In this document: positions 56,961-64,000 of the stretch, in pieces
Layout of the letters: each line of letters starts with the position of its first letter
Numbering within the stretch: the first letter of the stretch is position 1
Assembly: GCA_040755755.1 (NCBI GenBank)
Contig: JBFLZW010000055.1
Location: forward strand, 1-64,000
DNA from: a bacterium
Lineage (GTDB): Bacteria > SZUA-182 > DTGQ01
Length of the DNA: 64,000 nt
Direction of reading: 5' to 3'
Position numbers and translations under genes: made by a program
Notes under the pieces: generated by a model
What the model was told of the DNA's origin: nothing
What the model saw: only the letters and a program-made list of their open reading frames with translations
The model's database searches: none

Positions 56961-57251
56961 TTACTCTTTCTCATAAACTACTTTCCCATCCTTAAAGATA
57001 TGGTAAAGATAAAATGGGTTTTTCGCCCGGAAATTCCATTCAACTTCTTCAGGCTTTCGCACGATTATATCCACCGGGAACCGCCTTCCCCAGAGCAGAG
57101 CATCTACTTTCCGTCTCATGATCCGGCTGGATTCTTTACTTTCCTTAATGATAAATAAATCAAGGTCACTCTCCTGGGTAAAATCACCTCTGGCATATGA
57201 GCCAAAGAGGATGATTTTCTTTCGATGGCACATCGTGAAATTAAGGGTCAT
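56961..57251 (-). CDS. Second MNT copy with replaced N-terminus
   Basis: A 96-residue frame. Residues 12-96 are nearly identical to the MNT gene at 55077-55427 (only a handful of changes, for example FTQES for FNRES). The active-site GSYARGD-x4-SDLDL is intact. The first 11 residues (MTLNFTMCHRK) are unrelated and replace about 30 residues of the first copy. It may be expressed, but its HEPN partner is broken. Confidence 0.65.
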   Translation of the reverse strand: MTLNFTMCHRKKIILFGSYARGDFTQESDLDLFIIKESKESSRIMRRKVDALLWGRRFPVDIIVRKPEEVEWNFRAKNPFYLYHIFKDGKVVYEKE

Positions 57252-57431
57252 GATAGCAAGTGTATAAAAACTCCATTAAAGTTATATTTCCCATATTTAT
57301 TGATATGATCAAAGCGACAAGGTGATCAGAGTGGGGTAATTCAAATAGTAAAGCACTTAATTTTCTGATCGGAGCATAAAATCTAGGCATGAGCAATAAA
57401 CATATTTCTTGCGCGTAACCCTAATTTGCAG

Positions 57432-57450
57432 TATCATTTTCAAAATGATA
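57432..57450. promoter_or_regulatory. Perfect 9-bp palindrome before helicase gene
   Basis: TATCATTTT-C-AAAATGATA. If the helicase starts at 57504, this lies 54 bp upstream and would be a candidate operator or part of the promoter. The rest of 57252-57431 shows no gene. Confidence 0.5.
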
Positions 57451-57503
57451 GAAGTTATTTTATCAATTTACCAATCTTGTCCACTAACCAACTTATTGGT
57501 CTG

Positions 57504-59861
57504 ATGATTACCGATTATCATGCAAAATATTTCGCCTTTGAACTCTCAAAGCGCAGTTCGTCTGACAGCTTACAGAAGCTGACCTTTTCCCTTTTAGATG
57601 CTCAGGTTGATCTAAACCCCCATCAGGTTGAGGCTGCTTTGTTTGTGTTCAGCTCTCCGCTTTCCAGGGGGGCGATATTGGCTGATGAGGTAGGGCTGGG
57701 GAAAACCATTGAGGCGGGTCTGGTTATCTCCCAGAAATGGGCTGAGAGGAAGAGAAAAATCTTAATCATAGTACCGTCCAGCCTCCGGAAACAGTGGTAT
57801 CAGGAATTATCCGACAAGTTTTTTCTTCCCTCCATCATTTTAGAAACTCCCTCATTCAACCAGGCGATAAAAGACGGGAAAATAAACCCCTTCGATCATG
57901 AAGAGATAGTCATTTGCTCTTACCACTTTGCAAAGGCCAAAAGTGCTTATATCCGGCACATTAATTGGGATTTGGTGGTTATAGATGAGGCGCATCGGTT
58001 AAGGAATGTATACAAGCCATCCAATAAAATTGCCAATGCCATTAAAGACGCCGTTGCTCACGCTCCCAAAATTCTGCTCACCGCAACACCGCTCCAAAAC
58101 TCACTGCTGGAATTATACGGCCTGGTCAGTGTCATTGATGACTATACCTTTGGGGATCTGAAAAGCTTTAAGGCCCAATTCTCCAGGGTGGCAGGGGATG
58201 AAGCCTTTGGTGCTCTTAAGGAACGGTTAAAGCCAATATGTAAAAGAACACTGCGAAGGCAGGTTTTGGAATACATCAAATATACGAACAGAACGGCAAT
58301 TACCCAGGAGTTTATCCCATCACCTGATGAGCAAAAACTCTATGATCTGGTTTCAGGATATTTGCAGCGGGAAAATTTATATGCCCTTCCGCCAAGCCAA
58401 AGGCAACTGATGACCTTAATCCTACGTAGACTACTGGCCTCATCAACTTTCGCTATTTCAGGGACATTGGATGCTTTAGCCACGAAACTTGAGGATATTA
58501 TCCAGAGGCAAAATAATCAGGACCAGGAAGATTACGAGGATAAAATCTTATATGATTTTGAAGCCTATAATGAAATAAAAGATGAATGGCAGGAGAATGG
58601 GCAGGATGACGGGCAAGAGGATGGTAATGGAGAACAGCCTCTTACCGCTGTTGCTGCTACGGCCAATGCTAATCCTGCTATTGCTGCTGCCAATAATAAT
58701 AACCCAAGGCAGTATTCATTGGAAGAAATTGAAGAAATCAAGAAAGAGATAGCTGATTTGAAAGAATTCCAGCGGCTCGCCCAGTCTATTACTCGGAATT
58801 CAAAGGGGGATGTCCTCCTGACCGCTCTCAAAAAAGGTTTTGCAGAAACAGAGCGGCTTGGGGGCCGTAAAAAAGCAATCATCTTTACCGAGTCAACGCG
58901 GACCCAGAAGTATTTAAGAAACATCCTGGAGAACACAGAATATAAGGGGAAGATAGTCCTATTCAATGGCTCCAATACCGATCCGCGAGCCCATGAGATT
59001 TATCAAAGATGGATTGACCGCAATAAAGGAATGGACAGGCTCACAGGCTCCAGAGCCGCTGATATGCGAGCTGCCATAGTAGACTATTTCAGAGACGAGG
59101 CGGTTATCATGATAGCTACCGAAGCAGCCGCCGAAGGCATTAATCTGCAATTTTGCTCTTTAGTGGTCAACTACGACCTGCCCTGGAATCCCCAGCGCAT
59201 TGAACAAAGGATTGGCAGGTGTCACCGCTACGGGCAGGAGTTTGATGTGGTAGTGGTAAATTTTCTCAATAAGAACAATGAGGCAGATCAGAGAGTTTAC
59301 CGGCTTTTGGATGAAAAGTTCAAACTCTTCAGCGGCGTTTTTGGGGCAAGTGATGAAGTTCTGGGAAGCATTGAATCGGGAGTTGATTTTGAAAAGCGGA
59401 TTGCCCAGATTTACCAAAGTTGTAGAACACCCCAGGAGATACAGGACTCATTCGATCAGTTACAGAGAGATCTGGAAGAGCAGATTGAAGACAGGATGAA
59501 AACCACAAGACAAAAGCTGCTGGAGAATTTCGATGAGGAAGTAAATGAAAAATTGAGAGTTAACCTACAGGAGAGTAAGGTATATTTGTCTCGGTATGAG
59601 GATTGGCTCTGGCAGATTACCAGGTTTTTCCTTGAACCCTACGCCTGTTTTAATAATGTTGACCACTCCTTTACCTTGAATCAGAACCCCTTTCCGAACG
59701 AAAATATTTACCCTGGCCTGTATAAGCTCGGAAAGAACGCTATAGATGCTCATACCTATCGAATAGGCCATCCCTTGGCCCGCTGCACTATCGAGCAGTG
59801 TAAATCACTCCCTTTGCCGGAAGCTGGTTTGGGAAAAACGGTAATGGAGCTCCAAGGATAA
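57504..59861 (+). CDS. SNF2-family helicase, C-terminus truncated
   Basis: A 785-residue SF2 ATPase. Walker A is ADEVGLGKTIEAG (about 59), DEAHR is at about 161, TATPLQNS follows, and the C-terminal helicase lobe has WNPQRIEQRIGRCHRYGQ (about 560-577). A Glu/Asp/Ala-rich insertion with TANANPAIAAANNNN lies between lobes. I prefer ATG 57504 (MITDYHAKYFAFEL), a start typical of the family, over the TTG at 57426. It lacks the last 150 or more residues after HTYRIGHPLA; the frame ends by fusion with a methylase gene. Probably part of a restriction-type defence locus. Confidence 0.88.
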   Translation: MITDYHAKYFAFELSKRSSSDSLQKLTFSLLDAQVDLNPHQVEAALFVFSSPLSRGAILADEVGLGKTIEAGLVISQKWAERKRKILIIVPSSLRKQWYQELSDKFFLPSIILETPSFNQAIKDGKINPFDHEEIVICSYHFAKAKSAYIRHINWDLVVIDEAHRLRNVYKPSNKIANAIKDAVAHAPKILLTATPLQNSLLELYGLVSVIDDYTFGDLKSFKAQFSRVAGDEAFGALKERLKPICKRTLRRQVLEYIKYTNRTAITQEFIPSPDEQKLYDLVSGYLQRENLYALPPSQRQLMTLILRRLLASSTFAISGTLDALATKLEDIIQRQNNQDQEDYEDKILYDFEAYNEIKDEWQENGQDDGQEDGNGEQPLTAVAATANANPAIAAANNNNPRQYSLEEIEEIKKEIADLKEFQRLAQSITRNSKGDVLLTALKKGFAETERLGGRKKAIIFTESTRTQKYLRNILENTEYKGKIVLFNGSNTDPRAHEIYQRWIDRNKGMDRLTGSRAADMRAAIVDYFRDEAVIMIATEAAAEGINLQFCSLVVNYDLPWNPQRIEQRIGRCHRYGQEFDVVVVNFLNKNNEADQRVYRLLDEKFKLFSGVFGASDEVLGSIESGVDFEKRIAQIYQSCRTPQEIQDSFDQLQRDLEEQIEDRMKTTRQKLLENFDEEVNEKLRVNLQESKVYLSRYEDWLWQITRFFLEPYACFNNVDHSFTLNQNPFPNENIYPGLYKLGKNAIDAHTYRIGHPLARCTIEQCKSLPLPEAGLGKTVMELQG

Positions 59862-60751
59862 AAAAGTTGCTTTCTGATGCGAATTCTGGCCTGACACCAC
59901 AAACACTTTGGACCGCAGAAGAAGTAGGAACTAATGATCATGCCAAAAAGGCACTTATACAAATGTTTTCTGATGGGAAGTTATTTGATACTCCCAAACC
60001 GGAAACATTACTTCAACGAATCATACATATAGCCGCAAGCAAAGGCGACTGGGTTCTCGACTCCTTCCTCGGTTCCGGCACCACGGCTGCTGTTGCGCAC
60101 AAGATGGGACGTAAATGGATAGGCATAGAGCTTGGTGATCATTGCCATACCCATTGCCTGCCTCGCTTAAAAAAAGTCGTAGATGGATCGGATCTGGGTG
60201 GTATCTCAAAATCCGTTAACTGGCAGGGTGGCGGCGGATTCAAATATTACTATTTAGCTCCAAGTCTCCTGAAAAAGGATAAATACGGCAATTGGATAAT
60301 TGAAGAGCGTTATAATGCCGATATGCTGGCTGCTGCTATGGCCAAACATGAAAGCTTTAAATATTGCCCTGATGAGCAAATTTATTGGAAGCAGGGGAAA
60401 TCAACCGAAAAGGACTTTATTTTCACCACCACCCAGTTTATCACGGTTGAGATCCTGGATGATATCCATGAGCAGATGCAGCCAGAGGAGAGTCTCCTTA
60501 TATGCTGCACTTCTTTTCAGGAAGACTGTAAAAATCGACATACCAATATAAACGTTAAAAAAATTCCCAATATGCTGCTTGGCCGTTGCGAATTTGGAAA
60601 AGAGGATTACAGCCTCCATATTATCAATATACCTAGTATGTCTACTGATGCAGAAACTCCGGAAATTGCCTCTTCTGGTCCTGCTTTTGAGAGAGATCCA
60701 GCAAAAGAAAAAAAGAAGACCTCTCGGAAGCAGATGAGTATCTGTGACTGA
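59815..60751 (+). pseudogene. Type III methylase (Mod), C-terminal half only
   Basis: The frame from about 59815 reads WFGKNGNGAPRIKKLLSDAN, then GLTPQTLW and GTNDHAKKAL, matching the region in the second half of Mod proteins. It contains the SAM motif DSFLGSGTTAAVAHKMG but lacks the earlier catalytic DPPY motif (N-terminal in this beta class). Without it, methylation is not possible. ATG 59867 could start a 294-residue product. The region past the SAM motif (about 110-294) is intact and would be target-related or a Res contact. Confidence 0.85.
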
Positions 60752-60785
60752 ACAATAATGGCCTTAAACAGGGAGATATTGAGAA

Positions 60786-63479
60786 ATGAACAGCATTGCC
60801 AATACCATAAGGAACCGTTTAAGCCTGAGAGCTCCACAAGAGAAGAGCTTATATATACTGGCCGATTTAGTTGAAAAATTACTCCTGAAAAAAGATGCAG
60901 ACCTCGGTGCAGAGCTTGAAAAGGTCAGAACCGACTATCCAACCTGTACCGATTTCGAGAGGAATTTTCCTTCCCTGTGCTTTTCATTGGCTACCGGAGT
61001 AGGAAAAACCCGTCTGATGGGTGCGTTTATTACCTATCTCTATTTGGCCAAAAGGATAAAGAACTTTTTTGTACTGGCACCTAATCTCACTATTTATAAC
61101 AAGTTAATAGGTGATTTCTCCGACCCCAGTAATCCAAAATACGTATTTCGCGGTATTGGGGAGTTTGTAAATAACCAACCACGGGTAATCACTGGCGATA
61201 ATTACCAATCCGCTTCACAAATGGCTCTATTTAATTCTGAGATCCATATCAATGTTTTCAATATTTCCAAAATCAATGCAGAGACCAGGAGCAACAAAGA
61301 ACCACGGATCAAGAGGCTCTCAGAATGTTTGGGATGGTCATATTTCAACTACCTTTCCAATCTTAATGATCTTGTTTTATTGATGGATGAATCCCATCAC
61401 TATCGAGCTGATCGGGGGATGCAGGTCATCAATGAATTGAATCCCGTTCTTGGGCTGGAACTTACCGCTACTCCCCAAGTGGAGCGGAATGGGGGAGCGA
61501 TCAAGTTTAAAAACGTAGTGTATGAGTATTCCCTGGCCAAGGCTATTCAGGATGGTTTCGTGAAAGAGCCTGCTGTGGCTACTCGCAGAGATTTTGATCC
61601 AACCCATTATTCCGCTGAGGATCTGGACAGGATAAAGCTGGAAGATGGTGTCCGTATTCATGAGGATACCAAAGTTGCTTTGGATATTTATGCAAGGGAT
61701 AACAAAGTGAAACAGGTCAAGCCCTTTGTCCTGGTTGTGGCCAAGGATACAAACCATGCCGGAGCCATCAAAGAATTAATTGCCTCACCCGCTTTTTTTG
61801 ACGGGTATTATGCTGATAAGGTAATGGAAATTCACTCAAGCCAGACAGGAAGCGAGAAAGAGGAAAATATCGCCCAGTTGATATCATTGGAAAACCCAGG
61901 CAATCCCATAGAGATAGTAATCCACGTTAATATGCTGAAAGAAGGATGGGATGTAACCAACCTTTATACAATCATTCCCTTGAGAACTGCTGCTTCAATG
62001 ACCTTGAGGGAGCAGACCATAGGCAGAGGATTACGGCTGCCCTACAGGCAACGAACAGGGTACAACAAGGTAGATAAACTCACGATTGTAGCCCACGATA
62101 AATTTCAGGAAATAATTGATGAAGCCAATAAGCCGGATTCTATCATCAGACGGGAAAACATTATAGAAATTGACGAGCAGGAAATAAACCAGAGGAAAGA
62201 GGTTATCACTTCGGTTTCAAACATCGAGGTAAAACTTGAGGAGGAACGGAAGAGGATTGAAAGTATTTCACAGCCTGAGCAAAAACAGAAAGCTCAGATC
62301 AACCTGGAAGTGCAGAAAAAGATTCTTGAGACTCTTCCGAAACTCAACGATAAGGTAAGCAATATCAATGAACTGACAAAAGCGGAAATTAAACAGATTG
62401 TCGTTGAGAAAATAAGAGAGAGAATATATAGCGAGCCGCAGCAAAAACTGTTCGCTGAAGAAATTGTGAAGGAGGCTGAGGCAGCTTATGAAACTGTAGT
62501 AGCTGACTACATTCAGAACATGATCGAAATTCCAAGAATCATGATCCAGCCAAGCGCACGGATACGCGCAGGATTCCATGATTTCGACCTTGATACGAAA
62601 AACCTGAATTACCAACCCGTATCAGAAGAAATTCTGAGAAAAACCCTTCGTGAGCAGGAAGATGGCCTTGATATTATCACAGGACGGGGAAGAATTATTT
62701 TCGATAGTCCTGAACACGTTATCGTGAATGAGCTTATTGATTATCCAGAAGTGAACTATGATGCCCAGGCAGACTTATTGTTCAAACTGGCAGGGCAGGC
62801 AGTTGAAAAATTCAAGACCTATCTCGATGAAGATACCGTAACCAATAATGTTGTCCCAGCTCATAAGAAAGAGATTGGCCGATATATTTACTCGCAGTTG
62901 ATGCAGCATTTTTACTGTGAAAAGATAGGCTTTGAGAAACCTATCGTAAAACCATTTACCAAAATAGAAGAACATAATTTTTCAAAGGATACCCAAGATA
63001 GTATCTATCACTATACACAGACCATTACACCTGCCAGGGATATCCCAAGGAAGATATTCACGGGTTTTACAAAGGCTTGTCATAGGTTCTATAAGTTTGA
63101 GTCTAAACCTGAAAAAGACTTCGCTATTATCCTGGAGCAGGATAAATCCGTATTAAAATGGCTGCGGCCTGCCCCTAATCAATTCCGTATATACTGGAAA
63201 CCCACAAACCAGTACCATCCCGATTTTGTGGCAGAATCAAAAGATACAATTTACTTGATCGAAACAAAGAGAGAAGCAACCATCGACTCGAGAGAGGTTG
63301 AGGGAAAAGCCCAGGCAGCCCTTGAGTATTGCAGGTATGCAACAGAATTCACCACCCAGCACGGAGGGAAGCCCTGGAAGTATATTCTGATTCCAGATAA
63401 TGCCGTGATGACCAATATGAGCTTTGATACTATGGTAAGGTGCTACGAGTACCGCAGAAATGATGAGAAGTTACCATGA
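60786..63479 (+). CDS. Type III restriction endonuclease Res
   Basis: An 897-residue subunit that appears intact. The helicase part has Walker A ATGVGKTRLMGA (about 69), DESHHYRAD (about 200), LGLELTATPQ, and motif VI REQTIGRGLRLPY. The C-terminal nuclease of PD-(D/E)xK type shows HPDFVAES (about 812) and YLIETKREATI (about 825). Res proteins cut only with Mod, so the broken Mod upstream should leave it inactive. 34 bp after the methylase remnant, same strand. Confidence 0.93.
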   Translation: MNSIANTIRNRLSLRAPQEKSLYILADLVEKLLLKKDADLGAELEKVRTDYPTCTDFERNFPSLCFSLATGVGKTRLMGAFITYLYLAKRIKNFFVLAPNLTIYNKLIGDFSDPSNPKYVFRGIGEFVNNQPRVITGDNYQSASQMALFNSEIHINVFNISKINAETRSNKEPRIKRLSECLGWSYFNYLSNLNDLVLLMDESHHYRADRGMQVINELNPVLGLELTATPQVERNGGAIKFKNVVYEYSLAKAIQDGFVKEPAVATRRDFDPTHYSAEDLDRIKLEDGVRIHEDTKVALDIYARDNKVKQVKPFVLVVAKDTNHAGAIKELIASPAFFDGYYADKVMEIHSSQTGSEKEENIAQLISLENPGNPIEIVIHVNMLKEGWDVTNLYTIIPLRTAASMTLREQTIGRGLRLPYRQRTGYNKVDKLTIVAHDKFQEIIDEANKPDSIIRRENIIEIDEQEINQRKEVITSVSNIEVKLEEERKRIESISQPEQKQKAQINLEVQKKILETLPKLNDKVSNINELTKAEIKQIVVEKIRERIYSEPQQKLFAEEIVKEAEAAYETVVADYIQNMIEIPRIMIQPSARIRAGFHDFDLDTKNLNYQPVSEEILRKTLREQEDGLDIITGRGRIIFDSPEHVIVNELIDYPEVNYDAQADLLFKLAGQAVEKFKTYLDEDTVTNNVVPAHKKEIGRYIYSQLMQHFYCEKIGFEKPIVKPFTKIEEHNFSKDTQDSIYHYTQTITPARDIPRKIFTGFTKACHRFYKFESKPEKDFAIILEQDKSVLKWLRPAPNQFRIYWKPTNQYHPDFVAESKDTIYLIETKREATIDSREVEGKAQAALEYCRYATEFTTQHGGKPWKYILIPDNAVMTNMSFDTMVRCYEYRRNDEKLP

Positions 63480-63603
63480 ATTCACTATTTCCAAGAAAAT
63501 CTGAAACTTGGTGCACTCACCGATGCTGGATGTGAGCGTAATCATAAATAAGGGAGAGCCAATAAAAATGGGAGGTACATCTATGCTGTATTTATGCATT
63601 TGT

Positions 63604-63661
63604 TTGGGGTCAGCCCTTGACATTTGACGTTCCTGTTAAAAATGTCAAGGGCTGACCCCAA
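63604..63661. repeat. Perfect 22-bp hairpin (REP-like)
   Basis: Left arm 63604-63625 (starting TTGGGGTCAGCCC) and right arm 63640-63661 are perfect inverse complements around a 14-nt loop. Hairpins starting GGGGTCAG...CTTGACATT are common REP-like repeats in environmental genomes. It lies after the restriction gene; a terminator role is possible. Confidence 0.75.
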
Positions 63662-63744
63662 GTGGTACAAGTGGTATGAGATGGAGGAAAAATGTTATGA
63701 TAAAGGAGCTATAAATGGGCAGACTACAGTATAGGAACTGATGA

Positions 63745-64000
63745 ATGAAATCGCTTGAAAAGATTATGAGACAATTATCCTTGGGTCAGTTTGAATTTAG
63801 CCGGCATGCTTTCAAGCGAGCGGTTGAACGCAATATCAGCGAATTGGAGATAAAGTGGGCCGGAGGACATGCGAGAATCATTGAAGATTATCCTGATGAT
63901 AAATACTTTCCGAGTTGTCTGCTGTTAGGATTTACGGAAAATGGACGTCCACTGCATATACAGGTATCGTATGTTGATTCAGACCTGGTCAAGATCATCA
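63745..64000 (+). CDS. DUF4258-family protein, partial at window end
   Basis: ATG 63745 opens a frame that runs off the window after 85 codons. It encodes MKSLEKIMRQLSLG, SRHAFKRAVERNISELEIKW, YPDDKYFPSCLLLGF, and GRPLHIQVSY, which match DUF4258, a small toxin-like family (related to BrnT/RelE-like folds) often encoded beside an HTH antitoxin. AGGA lies about 10 nt upstream. Confidence 0.8.
   Translation, partial: MKSLEKIMRQLSLGQFEFSRHAFKRAVERNISELEIKWAGGHARIIEDYPDDKYFPSCLLLGFTENGRPLHIQVSYVDSDLVKII

Overview
The window reads as chromosomal DNA of an anaerobic, nitrogen-fixing bacterium, probably Gram-negative. The nitrogenase is the anaerobe type: nifI1 and nifI2 lie between nifH and nifD, NifD carries the clostridial-type insertion, and NifK is short. 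Ammonium assimilation uses a split, archaeal-style glutamate synthase plus a GSI-alpha-like glutamine synthetase. Regulation uses sigma-54 activators. These traits fit Desulfobacterota, Nitrospirota or related lineages, but the sequence alone does not fix the phylum.

Layout. 1-4300: accessory DNA with tRNA-Arg, an HTH/coiled-coil pair, a nucleotidyltransferase pair, and a broken type I restriction-modification locus (intact hsdM, hsdS and hsdR remnants fused by a deletion). 4600-20570: nitrogen fixation on the plus strand: nifA-like regulator, nifH-I1-I2-D-K-E-N-B, a NifX-like protein, a [2Fe-2S] ferredoxin, modABC molybdate uptake and nifV. 20580-28900, mostly minus strand: a pseudogene, a small membrane protein, a five-gene split glutamate synthase operon led by a Fis-type HTH protein, and glnA, which has a sigma-54 promoter and a NifA-like upstream site. 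29600-34900: two Hsp20 genes, clpB and a second sigma-54 activator. 34900-39700: two exported proteins, one of 1230 residues with many beta-sandwich repeats. 39900-53900: core genes, mostly minus strand: rnpB, a zinc-ribbon protein, rpsU-dnaG-rpoD-tRNA(CAT), a tRNA methyltransferase, DUF3842 plus CooT-like, a degenerate trehalose-phosphatase, a SPOR protein, argS, rpsA and cmk. 54200-64000: an island of toxin-antitoxin modules, some duplicated or decayed, followed by an SNF2 helicase / type III methylase / type III restriction locus in which a deletion has joined the helicase to the back half of the methylase, and a partial DUF4258 gene.

How the genes fit together. The nif, mod, nifV, glutamate synthase and glnA genes cover molybdate uptake, homocitrate and FeMo-cofactor synthesis, N2 reduction, 2-oxoglutarate-sensitive control of the enzyme (NifI1/NifI2) and assimilation of the ammonium formed. 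The glnA promoter suggests joint control with nif.

The most notable observations are two restriction-modification loci broken by the same kind of out-of-frame deletion, an exact 17-bp-period array near 46.1 kb, a trehalose-phosphatase-like protein lacking its catalytic acids, a chimeric pseudogene carrying a copied glutamate-synthase 3' end, and a perfect palindrome before the helicase gene. I see no clearly new complete system. The closest candidate is the helicase-methylase-restriction locus, which is damaged here.
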